This document shows positions 5,357-12,397 of a DNA stretch of 17,904 nt, one piece after another (position 1 is the first letter of the stretch; every line of letters starts with the position of its first letter). The stretch is taken from the NCBI GenBank assembly GCA_032251515.1, contig JAVVDU010000043.1, forward strand, positions 1 through 17,904, read 5' to 3'. The position numbers and the translations under genes were made by a program. The notes beneath the pieces are model-generated. The model was not told where the DNA came from and did not search any database. It saw only the letters and a list, made by a program, of their open reading frames with translations. This stretch comes from Carthagonibacter sp032251515. Its GTDB lineage: Bacteria; Gemmatimonadota; Gemmatimonadetes; Palauibacterales; Palauibacteraceae.

Positions 5357-8143
5357 ATGATACGTCCGGTATTCGCGCTCTGGCTGATGATGGCGCTGGC
5401 GGCGCCCGTCCGCGGGGCCGCGGCGCAGTCCCGCGCCGGGGTCGCGATCCTCGACTCGGCCGCCGCAGCCCCCGTCGCGGTCGCGCAGGACGACCCCGAG
5501 CCCGAGCCGAAGCCCCGCCGCCGCGACGGCTGGGTCCCGCCCAAGACCGCCGACGCCGTGCCCGTCCCGGACGAGGCGATCCGGGTGGACGGCACCCTGG
5601 ACGACGCCGCGTGGGCCTCGGCGCGCTGGTTCTCCGACTTCGTGCAGAAGGACCCCGTGGAGGGGGCGCCGCCGTCCGAGCGCACCGAGATGGCCTTCGT
5701 GTACGACGGCGACAACCTGTACGTCGGCGCGCGGATGTACGCCTCCGACCCGTCCGTCGTCTCCGACGCGGTGAGCCGGCGCGACGACCGCGGGGCGCTG
5801 GCCGACATCCTCATCGTCTCGCTCGACACCTACGGCGACCGGCGCACCGCGTGGTCGTTCGGCGTCACGCCGGCCGGGACGCGCCACGACTGGTTCCACC
5901 CGAGCGACACGGAGCACGACCGCGACAACACGTTCGACCCCGTCTGGGAGGCCCGCACGCGCATCGGGGAGGACGGCTGGACCGCCGAGATGCGGATCCC
6001 GTTCTCGCAGCTCCGCTTCGTCGACGCCGAGCGCCAGGAGTGGGGCTTCAACGTGAACCGCTGGATCCCCGCCAGGAACGAGGACATCTACTGGGTCCCC
6101 GTCCCGCGCGACGAGACGGGGTGGGCCTCGCGCTTCGGGGCGCTGCGCGGCGTGGAGGGCATCTCCAGCGGCCGGCGCATCGAGCTCTCGCCGTACGTGG
6201 CCACCGAGGCCCGCTTCACGAGCGACGCCCTGCTGGACGACGCCGATCCGTTCGCGGACGCGGCCGAGGGGCGGGCGCGCGTCGGCGCCGACCTCAAGAT
6301 GGGGCTCGGCCCGAACCTCACCCTCGACGCGACGGTGAACCCCGACTTCGGGCAGGTCGACGCCGACCCCGCCTTCGTGAACCTCACCGCGTTCGAGACC
6401 GTGTTCGAGGAGCGGCGGCCCTTCTTCACCGAGGGCGCCCAGCTCCTGTCCGGCAACGGGCGGCGGGGACCGACCTACTACTACTCGCGCCGCATCGGCG
6501 CGCCGCCCCACGTCTCGCCCGACGCCGAATTCGCCGACGTGCCCGAGCAGACGACGATCGTGGGGGCCGGCAAGGTCTCCGGGCGGCTGGCGTCCGGCCT
6601 GTCCGTGGGCGCGCTCGCGGCCCTGACCTCGAGCGAGTCGGCCCGCACCTTCGACCCGGCGGACGACGGCGCGGGCCCGCTGCCCGGCGCCTTCGACGAG
6701 ACCCGCGTCGAGCCGCCCGCCGGCTACGGGATCGTCCGGCTCCAGCAGGAGTTCGGGCCGTCGTCCTCGACGGTAGGGCTCACCGCGACGGCGGTGCGCC
6801 GCGAGTTCGGCCGCGACGACCCGACCCGCCTGCGGCTCACGCGCCAGGCGTTCTCCAGCGGCGGCGACTTTCTGCTGCGGCTGGGTGGCGGGGCGTACGA
6901 GGTGAACGGGCACTTCGGGCTGAGCCGCGTCGAGGGCGCGCCCGAGGCGATCGCGCGCATCCAGCAGACGAGCGCCCACTACTTCCAGCGGCCCGACCAG
7001 GACCACGTCACCCTGGACTCGACGCGGACCTCCCTGACCGGCGCGTCCGGCTCGCTGCAGGTCGCCAAGCGCGAGGGGTCGTGGCTGTGGTCGGCGGGCG
7101 CGTGGGGCGATTCGCCCGAGTGGGAGCTGAACGACGCGGGGCTGCTGCGGCAGGCCGACGACTTCCAGACCTGGGCGAACCTCAGCTACCGCGAGACGGA
7201 CCCGGGGCCGACCTTCCGGAGCTGGAACGTGGGCGTCGACGGCGGCACCGGCTGGAACTTCGGCGGCGTCCGCAAGCAGACGCGGATCGGCGGCTTCGCC
7301 TCGGCGACCCTCGCGAACTACTGGCGGCTCCGCCTGAACGGGTCGTATTTCGCCGCGGCGCAGGACGACCGCCTGACCCGCGGCGGGCCCCTGATGGGAA
7401 AGCCCGCCTTCGGGTCCGTCAGTGCCTCGATCGCCAACAACTTCTCGTCGCGCACGCGCTGGGAGGTGAGCGGCTTCTGGGGCAACCAGGACCGCGGCGA
7501 CGACGTGCGGCTCGAGTTCGAGCTCGAGGTGCAGCCCTCGTCCCGCATGCGCCTGTCGGTCGAGCCCCGCTTCGAGTCGTTCACGAACCGGCGCCAGTTC
7601 TTCGGCACCGTCGAGCGCGAGGGCGCCGACCCCGCCGACCCCGCCGGGACGTTCGGGACGCGCTACCTGTTCTCGACCGTCGAGCAGCGGGAGTTCGCCT
7701 CGCCCGTGCGCGCCTCGTACAGCTTCGCCCCCGACGTGAGCCTCGAGCTGTGGGCCGAGCCCTTCGCCGCGAGCGGCGAGTTCTCCCGCTTCGGCGAGCT
7801 GCCCGAGCCGCGCGCCTTCGACCTGCTGGAGTACGGCACCGGCGGGACCACGATCGAGGAGACGCTCGACCCGGAGACCGGCGAGAGCGCCTTCCTCGTC
7901 ACCGACGGCGCGCAGGAGTTCACCCTCGAGGACGCCGACTTCACCACCGTCTCGTTCCGCTCGAACCTCGTGCTGCGCTGGGAGGTGCGGCCCGGCAGCA
8001 CCCTGTTCGTCGTGTGGCAGCAGGACCTCTCCGACGACCGCGAGCGCCGCACCGACGTCCGGTTCGGCGACATGTTCGACGCGTTCGGCGCCCCCGGCCG
8101 CAACGTGATCGCGGTCAAGCTGAACTGGTGGATGCCGGTGTAG
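5357..8143 (+). CDS. DUF5916 outer-membrane protein with N-terminal CBM9-like domain
   Basis: I chose the ATG at 5357 because it begins a clear signal peptide (MIRPVFALWLMMALA..., probably cut near AAAQ at residue 24). The open frame reaches back to 5258 without one. The 928-residue protein has a Pro/charge-rich linker, then a CBM9-like beta-sandwich at about 70-240. That domain starts at IRVDGTLDDAAW and includes TEMAFVYDGDNLYVGARMYASDP. The DUF5916 part follows: NVNRWIPARNEDIYW, LDATVNPDFGQVDADPAFVNL and ETVFEERRPFFTEGA. Alternating beta strands typical of an outer-membrane barrel run to the end (VKLNWWMPV). DUF5916 proteins are common in Gemmatimonadota and Bacteroidota and are thought to bind or process envelope or extracellular polymers; the substrate is unknown. 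It appears monocistronic. Base composition matches the core genome, unlike the AbiE module that follows. Confidence 0.9.
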   Translation: MIRPVFALWLMMALAAPVRGAAAQSRAGVAILDSAAAAPVAVAQDDPEPEPKPRRRDGWVPPKTADAVPVPDEAIRVDGTLDDAAWASARWFSDFVQKDPVEGAPPSERTEMAFVYDGDNLYVGARMYASDPSVVSDAVSRRDDRGALADILIVSLDTYGDRRTAWSFGVTPAGTRHDWFHPSDTEHDRDNTFDPVWEARTRIGEDGWTAEMRIPFSQLRFVDAERQEWGFNVNRWIPARNEDIYWVPVPRDETGWASRFGALRGVEGISSGRRIELSPYVATEARFTSDALLDDADPFADAAEGRARVGADLKMGLGPNLTLDATVNPDFGQVDADPAFVNLTAFETVFEERRPFFTEGAQLLSGNGRRGPTYYYSRRIGAPPHVSPDAEFADVPEQTTIVGAGKVSGRLASGLSVGALAALTSSESARTFDPADDGAGPLPGAFDETRVEPPAGYGIVRLQQEFGPSSSTVGLTATAVRREFGRDDPTRLRLTRQAFSSGGDFLLRLGGGAYEVNGHFGLSRVEGAPEAIARIQQTSAHYFQRPDQDHVTLDSTRTSLTGASGSLQVAKREGSWLWSAGAWGDSPEWELNDAGLLRQADDFQTWANLSYRETDPGPTFRSWNVGVDGGTGWNFGGVRKQTRIGGFASATLANYWRLRLNGSYFAAAQDDRLTRGGPLMGKPAFGSVSASIANNFSSRTRWEVSGFWGNQDRGDDVRLEFELEVQPSSRMRLSVEPRFESFTNRRQFFGTVEREGADPADPAGTFGTRYLFSTVEQREFASPVRASYSFAPDVSLELWAEPFAASGEFSRFGELPEPRAFDLLEYGTGGTTIEETLDPETGESAFLVTDGAQEFTLEDADFTTVSFRSNLVLRWEVRPGSTLFVVWQQDLSDDRERRTDVRFGDMFDAFGAPGRNVIAVKLNWWMPV

Positions 8144-8210
8144 GGACGGGACGCGGGACGGGGAGCGGGGTTCAGAGGCGTGTGCTCACAGGATACGTAC
8201 CTTATCTTAC

Positions 8211-8223
8211 ACTTACTGTAAGT
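8211..8223. promoter_or_regulatory. AT-rich palindrome ACTTAC-T-GTAAGT
   Basis: A perfect 6-bp inverted repeat with a one-base centre lies in an AT-rich island (8192-8225), 25 bp before the possible GTG start of an HTH-like ORF. Its place and shape fit an operator. I cannot fit a good -35/-10 pair to it. Confidence 0.45.
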
Positions 8224-8497
8224 TTGCGCCGTCTGGATGTGGCACGTGTGAAGGAGGTCCCGGTGCCCGCCGGGACGTTCTCGGGTCTGTGGGGCAGGCT
8301 GCTCGCCGAAGGCGTCGTATCGATCACCACCGAGCAACTGGCTCGACGGTCGGACGCCAGCGCTGCGGCCGTGTTCCGGGCCGTCCACGATGCGAAGAAG
8401 GCCGGAGGGCGACTCATCGCTCGGAGTGGAACGCCGGCCCGGCCGACGTTCCTGTATTGCGCTCTACAGTCCCGCGAGGCTCGCCTTGGCCCCAGGG

Positions 8498-8527
8498 TTG
8501 GCATCTCCTGTGCATCGGATGTACAAT
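8498..8527 (+). promoter_or_regulatory. Promoter of the AbiE module (TTGGCA-N18-TACAAT)
   Basis: TTGGCA at 8498-8503 and TACAAT at 8522-8527 are separated by 18 bp, a near-consensus housekeeping promoter. Transcription would start near 8534, inside the inverted repeat at 8528-8546. Confidence 0.7.
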
Positions 8528-8546
8528 ATGGTCCAAAATGGACCAT
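8528..8546. promoter_or_regulatory. Operator of the AbiE module, perfect inverted repeat
   Basis: ATGGTCCA-AAA-TGGACCAT is an exact 8-bp inverted repeat with a 3-bp spacer, directly after the -10 box and covering the expected start of transcription. AbiEi antitoxins are known to repress their own operon by binding inverted repeats in the promoter, so this is the likely autoregulatory site. Confidence 0.7.
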
Positions 8547-8573
8547 TTACTACACATCTACTGGGCCACCCGT

Positions 8574-9146
8574 ATGCCTACAACTGCCTACGACACCGTC
8601 GTGGCCATAGCAAAAGAGCAGCACGGCCTCGTGACTACGTCGCAAGCCCGCCAACAGGGGGTGAACCCCCACACGATCAAGAAGATGGCGCGCCGGGGCA
8701 ACATTGAACGCGTGAGCTGGGGAGTTTACCGGGTCCCGAGCATTCCCCTGACCTCGTACTCGGAATACATGGAGGCCGTTCTCTGGCCTGGCAACGACAG
8801 CACAACGATCTCCTATGAATCGGCTCTGACCATGTACGGCGTCTCGGACGTGAGCCCTGGCCGCATTCACCTGACCGTCCCGGAGAGCTACCGTACGCAT
8901 CGAGACGTCCCAAAGCGTCTGGAGCTTCATCACGCGGACCTGGAGCCGGGCGACATACACCGGATCGAAGGTGTGCCTGTTACGACTTTCGAGCGCACGA
9001 TACGGGACTGCCAAAGGGCGCATATCGGCAGTCGGCTGCTTCGACAGGCGATCGAGGAGGGCCGGCGTGAGGGCTATCTGACGCCGGACAGGGCAAAGCG
9101 CTTGTTGCAGGAGGTGCTGCCGGGATCTGCGCCCGGACGCTCATGA
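8574..9146 (+). CDS. abiEi: AbiEi-family type IV antitoxin / autorepressor
   Basis: I chose the ATG at 8574 (MPTTAYDTVVAIA). The in-frame ATG at 8538 lies in the operator, only a few bases from the expected transcript start. The 190-residue protein opens with the typical antitoxin winged helix: HGLVTTSQARQQGV at 17-30, HTIKKMARRGNIERV, then WGVYRV at 49-54. The AbiEi core follows (WPGNDSTTISYESALTMYGVSD, IHLTVPES, and GVPVTTFERTIRDC). AbiEi counteracts the AbiEii toxin without binding it (type IV) and represses the operon. It overlaps the toxin gene by ATGA. No clear Shine-Dalgarno precedes the start. The gene is visibly poorer in GC than its neighbours, pointing to horizontal transfer. Confidence 0.88.
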   Translation: MPTTAYDTVVAIAKEQHGLVTTSQARQQGVNPHTIKKMARRGNIERVSWGVYRVPSIPLTSYSEYMEAVLWPGNDSTTISYESALTMYGVSDVSPGRIHLTVPESYRTHRDVPKRLELHHADLEPGDIHRIEGVPVTTFERTIRDCQRAHIGSRLLRQAIEEGRREGYLTPDRAKRLLQEVLPGSAPGRS

Positions 9147-9991
9147 CGATGCGCGGGAAGATGCCGTACTCGGCCCAGGTGCTTGAACGGTGGGCAATGG
9201 ACTACGCCAGGGAACATGGTCTGGTACGGAAGCGGGTCCAGGACTGGATTTCGTACATGATCCTGGCAAGCAAGATCGAGAAGGCGGTCGGGCCAGATGC
9301 GTCCCTGTTCGTCATCAAAGGCGGCGTCGCGCTCGAGATGCGATTAGGGCGACGGGCCCGCGCCACCCGAGACCTTGACCTGATCGCTCGGGTAGTCGGT
9401 GCCGAGGGCCCCGCCGAAGCCCTGCGAGTAGCATTGGGCGGCTCCTACCAGGACTTCACGTTTCGCGTCAAGGACGACCCATACCACATGGAGGACGGCT
9501 CCGTCCGGGTGGAAGTCGTCCTCGAGTACCGAGATCGAGGATGGGGCACCGTGCAGGTGGACCTGACGCCGGAGGAGGACCATGCGCTGGAGCGTGAGGA
9601 TCTGGCGCCGTTCGACCTCGGTTTCTTCGGTCTCGAGCCGGCCGAGGGCCTGCCCTGCCTCTCCCTGCGCTACCACATCGCTCACAAGATCCATGGAATG
9701 ACCCGCCCTTCGACGGAGGAGTGGAACAACGATCGGGTCCATGACCTGATCGATGTCTTCCTTCTGAAGGAGCTCGCGGCAGACCTCGAAATGCGAGATC
9801 TGCGTGCGGCCTGCGTCGAGGTGTTCAAGGCCCGCGAGAAGCACGAATGGCCACCCATCTTCCTCCCACCAGCGTCATGGGAACCGGAGTTCGAGGCCAT
9901 GGCGGAACGGGTCGGGATTCCGGTCAAGGACTTCGAGACTGCTGTACGGGCCGCCCGAGACTACATCGCGGAGGTCGATGGGAGCGCCTGA
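9143..9991 (+). CDS. abiEii: AbiEii-family nucleotidyltransferase toxin, module 3
   Basis: The start is the ATG in the ATGA overlap with abiEi; ATGs at 9149 and 9161 are alternatives. The 282-residue protein carries the AbiEii motif set. K59-G60-G61 in FVIKGGVALEMRLG is followed by RATRDLDLIAR with Asp 77 and 79. Later come RYHIAHKIHGMTRPS and NDRVHDLIDVFLLKEL. Length is normal for the family. In characterised AbiE systems this toxin is a nucleotidyltransferase that causes reversible growth arrest, including in phage infection. All motif residues are present, so an active toxin is expected. The two genes share promoter and operator, and a weak terminator follows. This is the best-defined toxin-antitoxin module in the window. 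Confidence 0.9.
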   Translation: MTMRGKMPYSAQVLERWAMDYAREHGLVRKRVQDWISYMILASKIEKAVGPDASLFVIKGGVALEMRLGRRARATRDLDLIARVVGAEGPAEALRVALGGSYQDFTFRVKDDPYHMEDGSVRVEVVLEYRDRGWGTVQVDLTPEEDHALEREDLAPFDLGFFGLEPAEGLPCLSLRYHIAHKIHGMTRPSTEEWNNDRVHDLIDVFLLKELAADLEMRDLRAACVEVFKAREKHEWPPIFLPPASWEPEFEAMAERVGIPVKDFETAVRAARDYIAEVDGSA

Positions 9992-9999
9992 CTGATACT

Positions 10000-10024
10000 C
10001 AGCGTTTTAGAAGGGCGCTGTTTT
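10000..10024 (+). terminator. Possible intrinsic terminator after abiEii
   Basis: CAGCG and CGCTG form a 5-bp stem around an 11-base loop, followed directly by TTTT, 8 bp after the stop. The stem is short, so efficiency is uncertain. Confidence 0.45.
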
Positions 10025-10036
10025 CCTTTCTGGCGT

Positions 10037-10630
10037 TCAATCCAGGTGAACCACGCCGGCCGCCTCGAGCGCCCGCCGCGCCTGCCCGAGGTGCCGCCGC
10101 TGGTGCCCCGCGACGAGCCGGAACCACTGCCCGATCCCGAGCCGGATGAGCGGCGAGATGGGCGAACGGGCGCGCGCCCGCGCCAGGTCGAGCCCGGCGC
10201 TCAGGGCGAGCCGGTCGCACAGCGCCTCCTGCAGGTCGTCGAACCGTCCGACCAGCTCGGCCGCAGGGACGCGGCCGGGCGCCGGGGCGTAGGCCTTCGG
10301 GGCCGGGATGCGGCGCCGCGGCGGCGAGCCGTCGCCGCCCGCCTGCGCCACGAACCACTCCCCCAGCCGGCCGTAGTCGAACGGCGGGTGCGCCAGGAGC
10401 TCGCGCTCGCGGGCCCGCGCGATCGCCCGGTCGAGCTCCGGCAGCAGCGCCTCGCCGCTCACGACGAGGTGCGACACGCACGCGGCCGCCGACCAGCTCC
10501 GGGGCGCCGGCCGCGCGTGGAAGTGCTCCGCGCCGACCTCGTCCAGCAGGGCCCGGGTCTCGCCCGCGGCCTCGCGGAACGCGCGGCGGCACGCCTCCAG
10601 CTCGGGAATCAGGGGGGGATCGCCCGCCAT
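10037..10630 (-). CDS. DinB-superfamily protein (putative metal-dependent thiol transferase/hydrolase)
   Basis: The ATG at 10630 follows a GAGGAGACGAGG Shine-Dalgarno region on the minus strand. The 197-residue protein has the DinB four-helix layout. An N-terminal helix precedes RPAPRSWSAAACVSHLVVSG with His54, and the C-terminal WFRLVAGHQRRHLGQARRAL has His176 and His180 in an HxxxH pattern. These three histidines are the expected metal ligands. Bacterial DinB-fold enzymes include bacillithiol- or mycothiol-dependent transferases and hydrolases, often linked to detoxification; the substrate here is unknown. It converges with the AbiE operon. An AT-rich near-palindrome about 115 bp upstream may control it. 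Confidence 0.8.
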   Translation of the reverse strand: MAGDPPLIPELEACRRAFREAAGETRALLDEVGAEHFHARPAPRSWSAAACVSHLVVSGEALLPELDRAIARARERELLAHPPFDYGRLGEWFVAQAGGDGSPPRRRIPAPKAYAPAPGRVPAAELVGRFDDLQEALCDRLALSAGLDLARARARSPISPLIRLGIGQWFRLVAGHQRRHLGQARRALEAAGVVHLD

Positions 10631-10744
10631 GTCCTCGTCTCCTCGGTTCTCTCGTCCGGCTCCGGCTGGCTTCCGGATCGTCCATCGCGTCCGACGGTCC
10701 GGGCCCTTCGCCCCGCTGTGTGCCCCCAGCCATACTACGACCTG

Positions 10745-10764
10745 TGATAGTATATACGATGATA
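10745..10764. promoter_or_regulatory. AT-rich near-palindrome upstream of the DinB gene
   Basis: A 20-bp AT-rich stretch contains the palindrome GTATATAC (10750-10757) within ATAGTATATACGAT, which matches its own reverse complement at 12 of 14 positions, and two direct TGATA copies. It stands out in GC-rich DNA and resembles a repressor site. The gap 10631-11047 holds no gene. Confidence 0.4.
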
Positions 10765-10851
10765 CAAACACTCGGTGGCGGGTCCATGTGGCGTCATGTC
10801 CGGACGTTCGTACCGGAGGGCGGTAGGGGTGTCCCGAAACCGTAGGTCCGA

Positions 10852-10915
10852 TTCCCAATTTCCCACATTCCCAATTTCCCATTCTCCCACTTTCCCACTT
10901 TCCCACTTTCCCAAT
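10852..10915. repeat. Eight 8-bp tandem units (consensus TTCCCAnT)
   Basis: Eight consecutive octamers share TCCCA in fixed phase, beginning TTCCCAAT, TTCCCACA and ending TTCCCACT, TTCCCAAT. The complement has eight GGG runs at 5-base intervals, enough for G-quadruplex formation on the minus strand. It lies in the divergent gap between the DinB and beta-propeller genes. Confidence 0.9.
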
Positions 10916-11047
10916 TCCGCGTACGGTTTCCGGACGCCCCCCTCGCGCCCCCCGCCCCGGGCAACGCCGCCGCGCCTCCGGGGGTCCAAGCGGCGAAGCG
11001 CCGAGGAGAGCCGGCCCCCCGCATCCCGCACCCGAGGAGGTAGACCC

Positions 11048-12346
11048 GTGCACCCGACAGTCTCCCGCCCCGAAGCACCCCGCGCGCCCCTTCTCGTCCT
11101 CGCCCTGCTGGCCGGCGGCGCGTGCGCGGGAGGGGACGGCGCTCGCGACGGCCGCGCCGCCGGAGAGGCCGGCACCGCCCCCGCGGCGGTCGACACCGTG
11201 GACGGCGTCCCCCGCCTCTCGTACGGCGAGGCGCGGGCGCCCGCACTCGGCTGGGGGTTCGACACCCTGGCGGTGATCGGCGGGTTCGCGTCGGAGGGGT
11301 CGGCGCAGCAGTTCGACCAGGTGCACCCGGGCGGCCTGGCCGGCGACGAGCGCGACAACCTCTACGTGCTGGACGCCGCGGGGCAGCGGGTCCTCGGGTT
11401 CGGACCGGGCGGCGAGGCGCTCGGGACTTGGGGTCGCGAGGGCGGCGGCCCGGGCGAGCTGGCCCAGCCGGGCGGGCTGGCCATCGGGCCCGGAGACAGT
11501 CTGTGGGTCGCGGACCGCGCGAATCGCCGCGTGACCATCTACCCCCCGGATCCGGGGGGCGGGGCAGGGAGCGTGGCGCTGACCGAAGACGTCGCCGGAC
11601 TCGGCGGCCGTCTCGTCGCGCGGACGGACGGACTGTACGGCGTGGCGATCCTGTTCACCTTCCGGCCCGGCGACGAGCCGGATTTGCCGCCCCTGCGCCT
11701 GCTCCGAATCGAGCGGGACGCCTCCGGCGCGGGGCGGGTGGCCGACACCCTGTGGACGGCGCCTGCCCAGCCGTTCGACCAGGTGGAGCTGCGGTCCGGC
11801 AGTTCCGTGATGATGATGATGATGCAGCGCACGTTCTCGCCGCAGTTCTGGTGGGAGCCGCTGCCGGACGGCGGCTTCGCGGTCACCGACTCGGCCGACT
11901 ACGTGATCCGGCTGCTCGGCCCGGACGGCGCGGAGCGGCTGCGCATCGAGCGGGCACCGCTGGCCCGGGCGGCCACCGAGGCAGACCGGGAGCGGGCCCG
12001 CGAGAGGGCGCGCGAGCAGGGCGAGACCGCCGCGAATCCCACCGTGCGGCAGATGACCGAGCAGCGGATCGAGAAGATGACCTTCGCGGAGCGGATCCCG
12101 CGCGTCACCGGGCTCGCGGTGGACGGGCGCGGGCGCCTGTGGGTCGGAGTGTCGGAGGAGCGGGCGGGCGAGTCCGGTAGGATCGACGTCTACGAACCGG
12201 CCACCGGGGCCCTGCTCGGCGAGATCCGCGACCCGGCATTCTTCCCCGCCCTGTTCTACGGCGACGGCCGCGCCGCCGTGCTGGACCGCGACGACCTGGA
12301 CGTCCAGCGGATCACCGTCGTCGCGCTGCGCGACGCGGCCGGCTGA
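11048..12346 (+). CDS. Exported six-bladed beta-propeller protein (NHL-like)
   Basis: The GTG start at 11048 has GAGGAGG 7 bp upstream. The 432-residue protein has a hydrophobic leader (LLVLALLAGGAC, Cys26), which may be a lipoprotein signal, although the box GGAC is not canonical. Residues 89-165 show NHL-type blades: GLAGDERDNLYVLDAAGQRVLGF, then GGLAIGPGDSLWVADRANRRVTIY. Later blades appear at WWEPLPDGGFAVTDSADYVIRLL and VTGLAVDGRGRLWVGVSEE. Such proteins bind ligands or proteins in the envelope and are numerous in Gemmatimonadota; the ligand is unknown. Five Met in a row (255-259) come from an ATG repeat. A charged helix insert with many Arg and Glu (about 310-350) interrupts the blades. 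Confidence 0.85.
   Translation: MHPTVSRPEAPRAPLLVLALLAGGACAGGDGARDGRAAGEAGTAPAAVDTVDGVPRLSYGEARAPALGWGFDTLAVIGGFASEGSAQQFDQVHPGGLAGDERDNLYVLDAAGQRVLGFGPGGEALGTWGREGGGPGELAQPGGLAIGPGDSLWVADRANRRVTIYPPDPGGGAGSVALTEDVAGLGGRLVARTDGLYGVAILFTFRPGDEPDLPPLRLLRIERDASGAGRVADTLWTAPAQPFDQVELRSGSSVMMMMMQRTFSPQFWWEPLPDGGFAVTDSADYVIRLLGPDGAERLRIERAPLARAATEADRERARERAREQGETAANPTVRQMTEQRIEKMTFAERIPRVTGLAVDGRGRLWVGVSEERAGESGRIDVYEPATGALLGEIRDPAFFPALFYGDGRAAVLDRDDLDVQRITVVALRDAAG
11810..11824 (+). repeat. Five-unit ATG microsatellite inside the beta-propeller gene
   Basis: Five consecutive ATG codons encode Met 255-259 in a loop between blades. Slippage would add or remove Met without shifting the frame. Confidence 0.85.
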
Positions 12347-12357
12347 GACGCGGGCCG

Positions 12358-12397
12358 CGCCGGGGTTCGCCGGCGTCCGCCCGGGCCCGCCCCGGCG
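12358..12397. other. Inverted repeat in the convergent gap
   Basis: CGCCGGGG and CCCCGGCG form a perfect 8-bp stem with a 24-base loop, ending just before the stop of the M20 gene. There is no T-run on either side, so it is at best a weak bidirectional termination structure. Confidence 0.35.

Larger units (their letters stand above)
8248..8610 (+). pseudogene. Winged-helix-like ORF, possible decayed AbiEi-type antitoxin
   Basis: From the GTG at 8248 (another GTG at 8239 is possible) the frame encodes GLWGRLLAEGVVSITTEQLARRSDASAAAV and AVHDAKKAGG. This looks like a winged helix-turn-helix of the AbiEi-antitoxin type. After about residue 55 the sequence loses any domain character. The 3' part runs through the AbiE promoter and operator and into the abiEi gene. 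This suggests a truncated or frameshifted antitoxin remnant rather than a working gene. A genuine small DNA-binding protein ending at 8610 cannot be excluded. No strong Shine-Dalgarno is visible. Confidence 0.4.

Noticed and set aside
5102..7006. 634-residue minus-strand open frame opposite the DUF5916 gene
   Set aside because: It is an Arg/Gly/Ala/Val-rich shadow frame with no recognisable domain; the plus-strand frame has a signal peptide and clear family motifs.
8538..8573. Earlier ATG at 8538 as the start of abiEi
   Set aside because: It lies inside the operator, about 4 bases from the predicted transcript start, with no Shine-Dalgarno; the added residues do not resemble an AbiEi N-terminus. 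Leaderless use is possible but less likely.
10852..10915. CRISPR array
   Set aside because: The units are 8 bp and contiguous, without spacers; no array of 23-40 bp repeats was seen anywhere in the window.
10037..11326. Long minus frame extending upstream of the DinB gene
   Set aside because: The region before 10630 is low-complexity and crosses the octamer repeat; only the part from the ATG with Shine-Dalgarno has family character.
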